A stretch of DNA of 64,000 bases from Chitinophagales bacterium (GCA_018401955.1 JAGYJT010000015.1:1-64000), one strand, 5' to 3'. Counted from the stretch's first letter, positions 42,719-51,515 are shown. Translations and numbers: made by a program. The notes: generated by a model not told the origin, from the letters alone.

Positions 42719-43585
42719 ATGCGTTACAAATTAAGTGAACTATACCCTAAAAAACGTGCATTTATTACTGGTGCGGGCTCAGGCCTTGGCCGTGCTTTAG
42801 CTTTGGCCCTTGCAGCTGATGGCTGGAAACTTGGGGTAGCTGATATTAAGCAAGAACGATTGGGCGAAGTTTGTTCGCTTATTGAAGAATTGGGCGGACA
42901 AGCATTTCCGTTTGGTTTGGATGTAAGCGATAAAGACGATTATGCCAAGGTAGCCAAAGATATGGGCAGCCACATTGGCGTCGACTTGCTGATAAACAAT
43001 GCCGGCGTTGGAGATGGCGGCGAGTTTAAAGATTATAACCTAGCTAATTGGGATTGGATAGTAGGTATAAATCAAATGGGTGCAGTATATGGCACGCACT
43101 ACTTTTTACCAGGTATAATAGCACAAGGTGGCGGGCACATCATCAATATTGCCAGTGCAGCTGCTTTTAGCAGTGCTCCTATGATGGCCCCATATAACGT
43201 TACCAAGGCCGCAGTGCTGTCCCTAAGCGAGACCCTGTTTGTGGAGCTAAAACCTCATAACATTAACGTTTCAGTTGTAATGCCACTATTTTTCAAAACC
43301 AATATACTGGAGCAAAGTACGGGTACCGAAGCGGTAAAACATATAAGTAACCTTATGGTACAAACCAGTAACCTAGAGCCAGAAACCGTTGCACACGAGA
43401 TACTTACACAAGCTGGCAAGGGCAAGTTTAGAATTTATGCACCTTGGCAGGCAAGGGCATTGCATTGGTTTAGCAGGATGTTTCCTACCCTGTTTTTAAA
43501 ATTAAAACTTAAAGGTGCTGCCAACCGCGAAAAATTAGAACAACGACTGGAACGCAAGTATGCGAAAATGCAAGGGAAGGGATAA
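42719..43585 (+). CDS. Short-chain dehydrogenase/reductase (SDR)
   Basis: 288 residues with a complete classical SDR pattern: TGAGSGLGRALA near residue 17 for NAD(P), VSDKDDYAKV, NNAGVGDGGEF near 95, catalytic Ser in NIASAAAF, and Tyr-x3-Lys in APYNVTKAAV near 160-165. The C-terminal 60 residues are basic and hydrophobic (ARALHWFSRMFPTLFLKLKLK), suggesting contact with membranes or lipids. Substrate unknown. A box CAACTTTA followed after four bases by another ATG (42690) suggests a transcript start 29 bases upstream and a 14-codon upstream frame overlapping this start. Confidence 0.93.
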   Translation: MRYKLSELYPKKRAFITGAGSGLGRALALALAADGWKLGVADIKQERLGEVCSLIEELGGQAFPFGLDVSDKDDYAKVAKDMGSHIGVDLLINNAGVGDGGEFKDYNLANWDWIVGINQMGAVYGTHYFLPGIIAQGGGHIINIASAAAFSSAPMMAPYNVTKAAVLSLSETLFVELKPHNINVSVVMPLFFKTNILEQSTGTEAVKHISNLMVQTSNLEPETVAHEILTQAGKGKFRIYAPWQARALHWFSRMFPTLFLKLKLKGAANREKLEQRLERKYAKMQGKG

Positions 43586-43663
43586 AACAGTTTCGAGTTT
43601 AAATTATATCCTGCAAATTTTAAAAACAACTCACAACCCTGTAACCATCAACCCGTAACCTTT

Positions 43664-44179
43664 TTACTTTTTCGCTAACGCTTTAATCTGCTCTTCAAGA
43701 ATGTACTCATCGCCCTCGTTGTAGCCTGTGTGAGAGTGCACAATAGTGCCGGTTTTATCTAGCAACAAAGTGTATGGCGGCGCCTGAAAATTAAGGGCTC
43801 GCTTTAAGTCTTGGTTGCTATCCAACAATATAGTGTAATCCCAGCTGCGGCCGCCAACATAGGTTTTTACTTTGGCTGTATTTCGGCTATCATCAATAGA
43901 AATAGCAATAACCTGTACGTTGTAATCCTTTTTCCAATCAGGGTACAGCTCAGCAATATTGTTAAGTTCAAGTTTACAAGGGCCGCACCAAGTTGCCCAA
44001 AAGTTGATTACGGTTATCTTGCCAGTGCCAATGGCATCCAGCATCTTTACTTTGTTGCCATCAAGCGTACTTACCTCTATGTTAGGAACTTGTTTATCCG
44101 TAAACATTTTCTTAACCTGCGCTATGGCAATGGTGGTAATTAATAAGGTAATGCCAATAAGAGTGATGGTACGTTTCAT
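43664..44179 (-). CDS. TlpA/ResA-like thioredoxin-family disulfide reductase
   Basis: 171 residues. An N-terminal hydrophobic stretch (TITLIGITLLITTIAIAQ) is a signal or anchor; the thioredoxin fold follows with W-C-G-P-C in FWATWCGPCKLEL near residue 66 and a cis-Pro segment APPYTLLLDK near 133. TlpA/ResA proteins keep periplasmic cysteines reduced, for example for cytochrome c maturation. It is divergent from the DUF6029/Omp28-like pair, the latter also having a CxxC motif, so the three may act in one redox pathway at the envelope (inference). Confidence 0.94.
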   Translation of the reverse strand: MKRTITLIGITLLITTIAIAQVKKMFTDKQVPNIEVSTLDGNKVKMLDAIGTGKITVINFWATWCGPCKLELNNIAELYPDWKKDYNVQVIAISIDDSRNTAKVKTYVGGRSWDYTILLDSNQDLKRALNFQAPPYTLLLDKTGTIVHSHTGYNEGDEYILEEQIKALAKK

Positions 44180-44318
44180 GATTTATTGTTTTTTTATAAC
44201 ATCGGTAACCAAATGTTAGGCCAATCTTTACATTTCCTTAATTAATACCGAATTTAGCGACCTTGAGTTTAAAGTTACTCAATTGTCGTCGTTTATCCAT
44301 ACTACCTGAACATTACCT

Positions 44319-45914
44319 ATGTTACGTTTTTTATTCGTTGGATGCTTCATCCTAACGTTATCATTTAGCTTAAAGGCACAAGGCAATTTTTTTGGGGGTA
44401 TCCAAGAAAACACTGATTTCTTTATTCGCGACACCTCCATTGGGGCATCTAATACCCCGCACTACGATAATCTTAAAACGGGCAGCAACGTTTGGTTTGA
44501 CCTAAACTATGCCAACAACGACATACAATTGGATGCTGGCGTGCGCATGGATTTCTTTTTGAACAGTAACCTACATAACCCAGGCACGCCCTACACTGCA
44601 TTGGGCCTAGGCCGTATTTATGTGCGCAAAAAGTTTAAAGACCTAGAAATAATGGGTGGTCACTTTTATGAGCAGATTGGCACTGGCATTATCTTTCGCT
44701 CATACGAAGACCGTTTTTTAGGAATAGACAATGCCATACTGGGAGGCCATATAAAATACAATTTGTTTGATAAGGTTACGATTAAAGCTTTTGCAGGTGT
44801 TCAAAAAAACCGCCTAAAGCTCTACAATCCTATTGTTCAAGGCTTGGTAATAGAGTCAGAATTAAGAATTGGAGAAAAGGTACAATTACTGCCGGGTGCT
44901 GGTGTAACCAATCGCGTAATGGACCAAGAAAGCATGGATTTTGTAGTTGGGGCTATTGAAACTTATGACACCTCTGCCCGCTTTGTGCCCAAGTACAACA
45001 CTTATGCCATGAGCGTATACAACACACTAAATTTTGGCAATGTAAGCTGGTATGTAGAAGCTGCCTATAAAAGCAAGGAAGCCATACCCAACTTTGTGGG
45101 GGTGCTAATTGATAGGCCTGGTAACGTGTTGTTTACCACTCTTACATACGCTACCAAGGGTTTCGGGATTACAGGCCAGTTTAAGCGCACCGAGAACTTT
45201 GTGCTACGCACCAGCCCAAACGAAATATTGCTAGATGGAATGATAAGCTATGTACCGCCAACAACCAGACAAAACTCGCTAAGGTTACTATCTCGCTACA
45301 ACGCTCCTAGCCAAGAACTGGAGGAAATGAGCTATAGCATTGATGTAACCGTTACCCCTAAAGAAGGCCATGTGCTAAACCTCAATTATGCAGAGGTAAG
45401 GTTGTTTAACAATGAGTTGTTGTTTAGGGAGGTTTATAGTGATTGGGAGTGGCGCATAAACAAAAAGTTTAGGTTAGAGCTAGGTTTTCAGTACTTGATA
45501 TATAACCAGTTGTTTTATGAAGGCGAATCGTATAACGGCTTAAGCAGCGCCACTGCCTACACTCCATTTGCCGAGTTGGTTTGGAAAATAAACAGAAAGC
45601 ATGCCTTGCGGTTTGAGGTACAACAACAAACCAATGATGGCGATTATGGCAGTTGGATATACGGATTGATTGAATACTCCATTGCGCCGTGGTTTTCAAT
45701 ATCCATTAGCGATATGTACAACTATGACCCTAACCCGGGCAGGGTATCTAATGATTTGCACTACTACTCTCTGCTAACGGCGTTTAGAAAAGACCAAATG
45801 CGCTTTTCAGCAGGATTTGTAAGGCAAGTGGCGGGCGTGGTATGTACTGGTGGTATTTGCCGGTTTGAACCCGCATTTAATGGCGTACGTTTAACATTCA
45901 ATACAACCTTTTAA
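44319..45914 (+). CDS. DUF6029-like outer-membrane beta-barrel protein
   Basis: 531 residues. Signal peptide MLRFLFVGCFILTLSFSLKA, cut before Q. The remainder is a long series of amphipathic beta-strands of 8-10 residues with aromatic belts (NVWFDLNYANNDIQLDAGV, VSWYVEAAYKSK, HALRFEVQQQTND, WFSISISDMYNYD) and ends in a C-terminal strand with Phe (RLTFNTTF), the usual signal for barrel insertion. The family label is from memory of Bacteroidota proteins of this shape. It overlaps the next gene by one base (TAATG), so the two are coupled. Function not known; transport or anchoring at the outer membrane. Confidence 0.85.
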   Translation: MLRFLFVGCFILTLSFSLKAQGNFFGGIQENTDFFIRDTSIGASNTPHYDNLKTGSNVWFDLNYANNDIQLDAGVRMDFFLNSNLHNPGTPYTALGLGRIYVRKKFKDLEIMGGHFYEQIGTGIIFRSYEDRFLGIDNAILGGHIKYNLFDKVTIKAFAGVQKNRLKLYNPIVQGLVIESELRIGEKVQLLPGAGVTNRVMDQESMDFVVGAIETYDTSARFVPKYNTYAMSVYNTLNFGNVSWYVEAAYKSKEAIPNFVGVLIDRPGNVLFTTLTYATKGFGITGQFKRTENFVLRTSPNEILLDGMISYVPPTTRQNSLRLLSRYNAPSQELEEMSYSIDVTVTPKEGHVLNLNYAEVRLFNNELLFREVYSDWEWRINKKFRLELGFQYLIYNQLFYEGESYNGLSSATAYTPFAELVWKINRKHALRFEVQQQTNDGDYGSWIYGLIEYSIAPWFSISISDMYNYDPNPGRVSNDLHYYSLLTAFRKDQMRFSAGFVRQVAGVVCTGGICRFEPAFNGVRLTFNTTF

Positions 45915-45937
45915 TGGGTCAGTTAAGTCTAACTAGT

Positions 45938-46816
45938 ATGAACCGTATTATATACTCCAGTGCTTTTGCAATCGCACTCCTAATTTTAGCAGTTTCTTGC
46001 CAAGAAATAGGTCCTAATATTGATTTAGGCGGCCCAGGAAGGGATGCAGCATTAGCCGATACTACCTATGTAGTAACTGCAATAGAAGCCCCGCAAACGA
46101 AGAAAGTTTTGTTAGAAGATTTTACCGGGGTACGCTGCAAAAACTGTCCATTGGGTGCTGCACAGGCTGCTAGTTTGCTAGCACTATACCCCGATAGGTT
46201 GGTAGTTATTGGCCAGCACAGCCAGTTTTTAGCACAACCTTACGATGGCGACCCAGACCTGCGTACCGAAGAAGCCCAGGATTTGGAAACCATGCTTGCA
46301 CCGGTATTGGGCAAACCCAGCGGAGCCATTGACAGGCGCATTTTTCAAGGCGAATCGGTTATATTGCATGCAAGTGTAAACAAATGGGCCAACCTCACTG
46401 CCCAAGCATTAAACACAACCACACCTGTAAACCTATACATTGAAAAGGAATGGGATGCTGCTAATAGAAACTTAAAAGTAACTATAACCGCTCATTACAC
46501 GGGCACCGAAACCGGCGAAAACCGCCTATCGGTATTTTTGTTGGAAGACAATGTGGTTGCGGCTCAATTGCAGCCAGATGATGAAGTGGACAACGACTAT
46601 GTGCAAAAACACGTAATGCGTACCATGCTTACCCGTTTTAACGGCGAGTTGTTGATTGGTGATAAAGTACCGGGTAGGGTATTTGTTAAAGGCTTTTTGC
46701 TAGAAGGTGTGGATGCCGAGTTTAATGCTGATGAATTGGAAATAGTAGCTACCGTTTCGCGTTCGGCGGGTAGTTTTCAAATACTGCAAGTTGCCAATGT
46801 AAAGGTGATTGATTAG
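45938..46816 (+). CDS. Omp28-related lipoprotein with thioredoxin-like CxxC motif
   Basis: 292 residues from the Met at 45938, which starts a lipoprotein signal (MNRIIYSSAFAIALLILAVS-C, Cys22 region); the longer frame from 45914 adds eight residues. The mature part has VLLEDFTGVRCKNCPLGAAQ near 60, the Omp28 signature with a C-x2-C-P motif like a thioredoxin active site, and GKPSGAIDRR near 125. Omp28 of Porphyromonas gingivalis is an outer-membrane adhesin-like protein, but the CxxC motif suggests a redox or assembly role. Coupled to the barrel protein before it. Confidence 0.88.
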   Translation: MNRIIYSSAFAIALLILAVSCQEIGPNIDLGGPGRDAALADTTYVVTAIEAPQTKKVLLEDFTGVRCKNCPLGAAQAASLLALYPDRLVVIGQHSQFLAQPYDGDPDLRTEEAQDLETMLAPVLGKPSGAIDRRIFQGESVILHASVNKWANLTAQALNTTTPVNLYIEKEWDAANRNLKVTITAHYTGTETGENRLSVFLLEDNVVAAQLQPDDEVDNDYVQKHVMRTMLTRFNGELLIGDKVPGRVFVKGFLLEGVDAEFNADELEIVATVSRSAGSFQILQVANVKVID

Positions 46817-46923
46817 TGTCACATATCAGGAAAACAAAGTACTATTGGTTCAATAAAACGATAAACAACATCAGCCAATTTACAAATCTGTTGTCTTCAT
46901 ACTCGTTACTCAAATCTTGATAC

Positions 46924-46931
46924 TATCTTTA
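46924..46931 (+). promoter_or_regulatory. -7 promoter box (TATCTTTA), 4 nt before ATG
   Basis: TATCTTTA ends exactly four bases before the ATG at 46936. Confidence 0.45.
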
Positions 46932-46935
46932 CCGC

Positions 46936-48033
46936 ATGAACGCTTTACCCCGCTGGTATGTACTCACCCTCACTTTAGCAGTTATACTGCTGGCGGTCTA
47001 TTTCTTCGCCAATATCATTTCCTTTATTATCATTGCAGCCTTGCTTTCTTTTGCCGGTAGGCCAATAATGCGGTTTCTTGATAATAGAAAAATAAAGGGG
47101 CACAGCCTGCCCAGGTCCATGTCGGCTATTATCACTATATTAACTATGGTTATTAGCTGCTTGCTAGTGTTAGCTATTTTTGTACCGCTAATTGCCATAC
47201 AAATAAACCAAGTAGCGAGTACTGATTTAAACGAATTAACCACAAAACTGCAGCCCACATTACTTTGGGCACAAGACCTATTGGGTAGTTTGGGCATTGC
47301 CGATTTTGAAGGCCAACCCCCTGCCGACTATTTATTGGCAAAGCTGAAAAGTATCATGAGCTTTGGCTTCGTATCTGGATTTGTTAACAACATCTTTGGC
47401 GTATTTGGCAATATATCTATTGCCGTTGCCTCCACCTTATTTATCCTGTTTTTCTTTTTAAAGGATAGGGATTTGTTTCAGCGCATATTAATATTGATGG
47501 TAGACGACGAGTACGAAGCCAAGGTGCTTAGCGCAATTGAAAAAACTAAAGATATGCTTACCCGCTATGTGTTGGGCATATTGCTGCAGCTGGTGTGCAA
47601 TTTTGCTTTCTTGGCAATAATACTTGGCCTATTGGGCATTAATAATTTTTTATTGATTGCTTTGTTGGGTGCCGTACTCAATATTATTCCATATTTAGGG
47701 CCCTTTATTGGTATGGTTCTGGGGCTTTTTATCGCCATTACTGGCCATTTGGAAATGGACTTTGCTACCGAGCTATTGCCCATTGTTATTAAAGTAGCAC
47801 TCACTTTTGGCTTCAACCAAATGTTTGATAATTACCTCCTGCAACCAGTTATCTTCTCCAAAAGTGCCAATGCGCACCCATTGGAAATATTCGTCGTTAT
47901 TTTAGCTGCCGGAACCGTTGGTGGTATTGGAGCCATGATAATTGCGATACCAGCATTTACCGTTTTTAGGGTAATTGGGAAAGAGTTTTTTAGCGATAGT
48001 AAGTTTATGAAAGCGCTTACTAAAGACTACTGA
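46936..48033 (+). CDS. AI-2E family transporter (PerM-like permease)
   Basis: 365 residues with about seven membrane helices. Family marks: LSFAGRPIMRFLDNRK near 40, the periplasmic loop around 95-140, FFLKDRD near 175, and the C-terminal block GAVLNIIPYLGPFIGM ... FGFNQMFDNYLLQPVIFSKSANAHPLEIF (in parts). Despite the name, few members move autoinducer-2; others act as Na/H antiporters or unknown exporters. It has its own promoter and no partner genes. Confidence 0.94.
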   Translation: MNALPRWYVLTLTLAVILLAVYFFANIISFIIIAALLSFAGRPIMRFLDNRKIKGHSLPRSMSAIITILTMVISCLLVLAIFVPLIAIQINQVASTDLNELTTKLQPTLLWAQDLLGSLGIADFEGQPPADYLLAKLKSIMSFGFVSGFVNNIFGVFGNISIAVASTLFILFFFLKDRDLFQRILILMVDDEYEAKVLSAIEKTKDMLTRYVLGILLQLVCNFAFLAIILGLLGINNFLLIALLGAVLNIIPYLGPFIGMVLGLFIAITGHLEMDFATELLPIVIKVALTFGFNQMFDNYLLQPVIFSKSANAHPLEIFVVILAAGTVGGIGAMIIAIPAFTVFRVIGKEFFSDSKFMKALTKDY

Positions 48034-48060
48034 TTTTATCAGTTCATCCACCCAATTCAT

Positions 48061-48068
48061 TACCTTTG
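48061..48068 (+). promoter_or_regulatory. -7 promoter box (TACCTTTG), 4 nt before ATG
   Basis: Exact TAnnTTTG match ending four bases before the ATG at 48073. Confidence 0.5.
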
Positions 48069-48072
48069 CCCA

Positions 48073-49236
48073 ATGGATACCAACAAGTATGCGGCACGGG
48101 GCGTTTCGTCTCAAAAGGAAGATGTACACCAAGCCATCAAACACCTTGATAAAGGCTTGTTTCCAAATGCATTCTGCAAAATCTTGCCCGATTTGGCAGC
48201 AGGTTCGCCCGAGCATTGCAACATTATGCACGCCGATACCGCTGGTACCAAAACCAGCCTAGCCTATCTGTACTGGCGCGAAACCGGCGACATGAGCGTG
48301 TGGCGCGGTATTGTGCAAGATTCGTTGATAATGAACATCGATGACCTTATTTGTGTAGGCGCAGTAGACAATATCATCGTATCGAGCACTATTGGGCGCA
48401 ACAAAAACCTAGTAACAGGCGATGTAATAGCTGCCCTGATAAACGGTTGCACCGACTTAATTAATGACTTGGCCAAAATGGGGGTAACCCTGCACCTTGC
48501 CGGTGGCGAAACTGCTGATGTAGGCGACATAGTGCGCACGTTGGATGTGGGCTACACTGCCTTTGCCCGCATGACCCGCAAGGATGTGTTGGAGAACAAC
48601 ATTAAGCCAGGCAATGTAATTGTAGGTTTTGCCAGCTACGGCCAAGCCACCTACGAGCATGAATATAACGGTGGCATGGGTAGCAACGGCCTTACCAGTG
48701 CCCGCCACGATGTGCTAGACCACTACTTAGCGGCCAAGTACCCTGAAAGCTTCGACCCGAACGTACCTGCTGAGTTGGTGTATGCTGGCAGCAAAAAACT
48801 AACCGACATTGAGCCAGAAACAGGCTTAACGGTGGGTAAACTTATCTTATCCCCTACCCGTACTTATGCGCCCGTAGTTAAACAAGCAATTGAGCAATAC
48901 CGCAGCCAAATACATGGCATGATACATTGCAGCGGCGGTGCGCAAACCAAGGTGATGAAGTTTGCCCACAACGTACATATCATCAAAGATAACTTGTTAC
49001 CCGTACCACCACTGTTCCGCATGATACAAGCAGAAAGCGGCACTGGCTGGAGAGAAATGTACGAGGTATTTAATATGGGCCACCGCCTAGAAATGTATGT
49101 TGATGAAGCCGCAGCCGAAGGTTTGATTGCAATTGCCAAATCATTTAACATTGATGCGCAAGTAGTTGGCAAGGTTGTAGCTTCAGATAGCACTAGGCTA
49201 ACCATCAATAGCCCTTACGGTGAGTTTAAGTGGTGA
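48073..49236 (+). CDS. purM: Phosphoribosylformylglycinamidine cyclo-ligase (AIR synthase), Bacteroidota form
   Basis: 387 residues, longer than the 345-residue E. coli enzyme. PurM motifs are present: ADTAGTKTSLAY, DLICVGA with the nearby MNIDD, LAGGETADVGD, GFASYGQATYEHEYNGGMGSNG (in parts) and SGGAQTKVMKF, with FNMGHRLEMYV near the end. The enzyme closes FGAM to aminoimidazole ribotide with ATP in purine synthesis. The Bacteroidota branch lacks some residues of the classical form; a related AIR-synthase-like function cannot be fully ruled out. Monocistronic. Confidence 0.93.
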   Translation: MDTNKYAARGVSSQKEDVHQAIKHLDKGLFPNAFCKILPDLAAGSPEHCNIMHADTAGTKTSLAYLYWRETGDMSVWRGIVQDSLIMNIDDLICVGAVDNIIVSSTIGRNKNLVTGDVIAALINGCTDLINDLAKMGVTLHLAGGETADVGDIVRTLDVGYTAFARMTRKDVLENNIKPGNVIVGFASYGQATYEHEYNGGMGSNGLTSARHDVLDHYLAAKYPESFDPNVPAELVYAGSKKLTDIEPETGLTVGKLILSPTRTYAPVVKQAIEQYRSQIHGMIHCSGGAQTKVMKFAHNVHIIKDNLLPVPPLFRMIQAESGTGWREMYEVFNMGHRLEMYVDEAAAEGLIAIAKSFNIDAQVVGKVVASDSTRLTINSPYGEFKW

Positions 49237-49250
49237 TTTGAAATAATTTT

Positions 49251-49299
49251 CGCCCCAAAGGGGCACCATATCATTAGCATTGGCAACGCCCGATGCACG
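49251..49299. repeat. Dispersed intergenic repeat (GGGCGTTGCC family), copy 2
   Basis: CGCCCCAAAGGGGCACC to TTGGCAACGCCCGATG; in reverse complement it matches 8863-8901 in both arms with a similar AT-rich spacer. The rest of this gap (49300-49414) shows a small GGCTTTCAAGCC hairpin and no gene. Confidence 0.5.
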
Positions 49300-49414
49300 A
49301 AATACCATGCAATTCCATTTGAAAATGGAACCTATTGAGTTGTTTATCTCGAAAACAATACGCACACAACACGAATATCAATAGACAGGGCTTTCAAGCC
49401 TTGAAATCACAACA

Positions 49415-50179
49415 TCACCTATTGCCGTGCACGGCAATAAAAGCTTCGGTTTCCGTCCACATCAAGTCAAACACCTGCTGTTTCAGTGCGTCTACATCAT
49501 CCAAAGTAAGGCCCATGGTAGGTATAGGTGGAAAGAACCTAGCATACAACCTGCCTGGGCTGAGCAGAAATGTGCCTTTGGGCGATACCCCATCAACATT
49601 TAAAAGTAATATAGGCATGATGGGCACCTGTGCTTCAATAGCAATACGGAACGCACCGTCGTAAAATTCCTTCAAGGGTCTATCTGTTCTATTGCGGGTG
49701 CCTTCTGGAAAAATGAGCGGACTTACGCCTTCGTCGTGCATCAGTTTCTTAAGTGTTTCAACGCCCTGCTTGCGGCTCTCGGCACTGCTACGATCTATCA
49801 TTACCAACGCTTTGCGAAACAAAAAACCAATAACGGGTATTTCACCCAGCTCCTTTTTGCTCAGCGGGCGGTAATTCACACCCTTCATAGCAGCTGGCAG
49901 AATAAACAAATCGGCAATACCACGATGGTTTACACAGATTACATAAGTGCCTTTTTTGTCTAGGTTTTCTTTGCCCAAAATAGTATACCTAACCCCGTTA
50001 ATAGCGCCCCATACCCTAGCATACCGGTAGCTCCAAGTAAGCATTTTTAGTTGTTGGTTATCTTTTACCAATAAGATGATTAAGGCATAAATAACAACGC
50101 ACACCATACCCAAAAGAAAAAACGTGACATATGCGTATACGGTGTAAAGTAAAAGTAACGTGTTGCGGAGTAGCTTCAA
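49415..50179 (-). CDS. 1-acyl-sn-glycerol-3-phosphate acyltransferase (PlsC-like)
   Basis: 254 residues from a TTG start (MKLLRNTLLLLYTVYAY); no ATG precedes it in frame, and the next Met would remove the first membrane helix. Two N-terminal hydrophobic segments (6-24 and 25-45) anchor it. The catalytic block NHRGIAD (H-x4-D) is near residue 83 and FPEGTRNR near 147, the two main motifs of this family, followed by VPIMPILL. It transfers an acyl chain to lysophosphatidate or a similar acceptor. It shares a divergent, palindromic promoter box with the alpha/beta hydrolase gene. Confidence 0.93.
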   Translation of the reverse strand: MKLLRNTLLLLYTVYAYVTFFLLGMVCVVIYALIILLVKDNQQLKMLTWSYRYARVWGAINGVRYTILGKENLDKKGTYVICVNHRGIADLFILPAAMKGVNYRPLSKKELGEIPVIGFLFRKALVMIDRSSAESRKQGVETLKKLMHDEGVSPLIFPEGTRNRTDRPLKEFYDGAFRIAIEAQVPIMPILLLNVDGVSPKGTFLLSPGRLYARFFPPIPTMGLTLDDVDALKQQVFDLMWTETEAFIAVHGNR

Positions 50180-50198
50180 GTAGTCGGGTTTATTTTAC

Positions 50199-50206
50199 TA
50201 AATTTA
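50199..50206. promoter_or_regulatory. Palindromic -7 box (TAAATTTA) serving divergent genes
   Basis: TAAATTTA is its own reverse complement and fits TAnnTTTG in both directions except for the last base. It lies 17 bases before the ATG at 50224 and 19 bases before the TTG at 50179. Confidence 0.4.
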
Positions 50207-50223
50207 ATGCAACATCACTATAT

Positions 50224-51090
50224 ATGGAAAATTGGAAGCACGAATTTGAACACGTTAATGGCATTAAACTGCATTACGTAACACACGGCAAAGGTAAATT
50301 GTTGATACTGATGCACGGTTTCCCAGAGTTCTGGTACAGCTGGCGCCAACAGATACCAGCACTGGCAGAAGCGGGCTACAAAGTGGTAGCCGTGGATATG
50401 CGTGGCTACAACCAGAGCGATAAACCCGTGGGAGTAAAACACTATGCCAGTAGCACTTTGGCACTCGACATTAAAGAACTGATACATAACCTTGGCTACG
50501 AAAAGGCCCATATAGTTGGCCACGATTGGGGCGGTGGCATTGCCTGGCAGTTGGCTATCGACCACCCAGAGGTGATAGATAAGCTGGCGGTGCTTAACTG
50601 TCCAATTCCTATTATCCTGCAAAAGAACCTATATACCAACTTTGCACAGTTCCGCAAGAGCTGGTACATGTTCCTTTTCCAAATACCTGGGCTTGCAGAA
50701 TGGAACATGAAACGCGACTTGTTTAAGTTCTTTACCATTGCCTTCCGTGGATGGGCGCACAACAAAGCGGCCTTTCCTGATGAGGTACTGCATAAGTATG
50801 TAGAGGCTTTCACCGGCCCCTATGCGCTTACGGCTCCTATCAACTATTATCGTGCTGCCCTTCGCGGAAGCTTATCAGGCAATAATAAACCTAAAGGGCC
50901 CATAATGGTAGATACCCTCCTTATTTGGGGCGAAGACGACAAGGCTTTGGGCAAAGAATTGACCTTCGATACCCATAAATACATGGGTAAGCATTTCGAG
51001 ATAAAGTACATAAAAGATAGCAGCCATTGGGTGCAACAAGATGCCCCCGAACTGGTGAATGAATATTTGATTGAGTTTTTTGGCGAATAA
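50224..51090 (+). CDS. Alpha/beta hydrolase, epoxide hydrolase-like
   Basis: 288 residues from the ATG at 50224 (MENWKHEFEHVNGIKLHY); an in-frame ATG at 50131 lies in the neighbouring gene's region and upstream of the promoter box, so it is rejected. The oxyanion motif HGFPEFWYSWR is near 37, and GHDWGGGIAW near 100 has Asp as nucleophile, which is the hallmark of epoxide hydrolases and haloalkane dehalogenases. DTLLIWGEDD and the catalytic His in SSHWVQQDAPE complete the triad, and tyrosines of the cap domain are likely in the 150-200 region. Substrate open. The VOC gene follows 14 bases downstream, so they are probably co-transcribed. Confidence 0.93.
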   Translation: MENWKHEFEHVNGIKLHYVTHGKGKLLILMHGFPEFWYSWRQQIPALAEAGYKVVAVDMRGYNQSDKPVGVKHYASSTLALDIKELIHNLGYEKAHIVGHDWGGGIAWQLAIDHPEVIDKLAVLNCPIPIILQKNLYTNFAQFRKSWYMFLFQIPGLAEWNMKRDLFKFFTIAFRGWAHNKAAFPDEVLHKYVEAFTGPYALTAPINYYRAALRGSLSGNNKPKGPIMVDTLLIWGEDDKALGKELTFDTHKYMGKHFEIKYIKDSSHWVQQDAPELVNEYLIEFFGE

Positions 51091-51104
51091 CCCCCACCCC
51101 CCAC

Positions 51105-51500
51105 ATGCACGGACAATTGCACCACGTTGAAATGTACGTTAAAGACCTAGCTGCTACCAAGCAGTTTTGGGGTTGGTTTTTGGGTGAGCTGGGTTACCAC
51201 ATCTCCTCAGAATGGCCCGATGGGGTGAGCTACATGCTGGGTGCTACCTACTTGGTATTTGTGCAAGTTGAGCCCGAGCACTTGGATGTGCCTTATCACC
51301 GAAAGAAAGCCGGCCTTAACCACCTCGCTTTCCATGCCAAGGATAGGCAGTTTGTAGATGACATGACCGAAAAACTACGCCAACGAGGTGTTACCATACT
51401 ATACGAAGACAAGCACCCTTTTGCCGGCGGCCCCTACTACTACGCCGTTTTTTTTGAAGACAATGATAGGATGAAGGTGGAGTTGGTGGCGATGGATTGA
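51105..51500 (+). CDS. VOC (glyoxalase/dioxygenase-like) superfamily protein
   Basis: 131 residues, two beta-alpha-beta-beta-beta modules. Likely metal ligands are His5 in LHHVE, a Glu in FVQVEPEHL, His in LNHLAFH and Glu in KVELVA, the usual H/E/H/E set. Members include glyoxalase I, dioxygenases and resistance proteins; none can be chosen here. It follows the epoxide-hydrolase-like gene by 14 bases and converges on the next gene with 15 bases between, leaving no room for a terminator. Confidence 0.9.
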   Translation: MHGQLHHVEMYVKDLAATKQFWGWFLGELGYHISSEWPDGVSYMLGATYLVFVQVEPEHLDVPYHRKKAGLNHLAFHAKDRQFVDDMTEKLRQRGVTILYEDKHPFAGGPYYYAVFFEDNDRMKVELVAMD

Positions 51501-51515
51501 TACAACCACGTCAGT

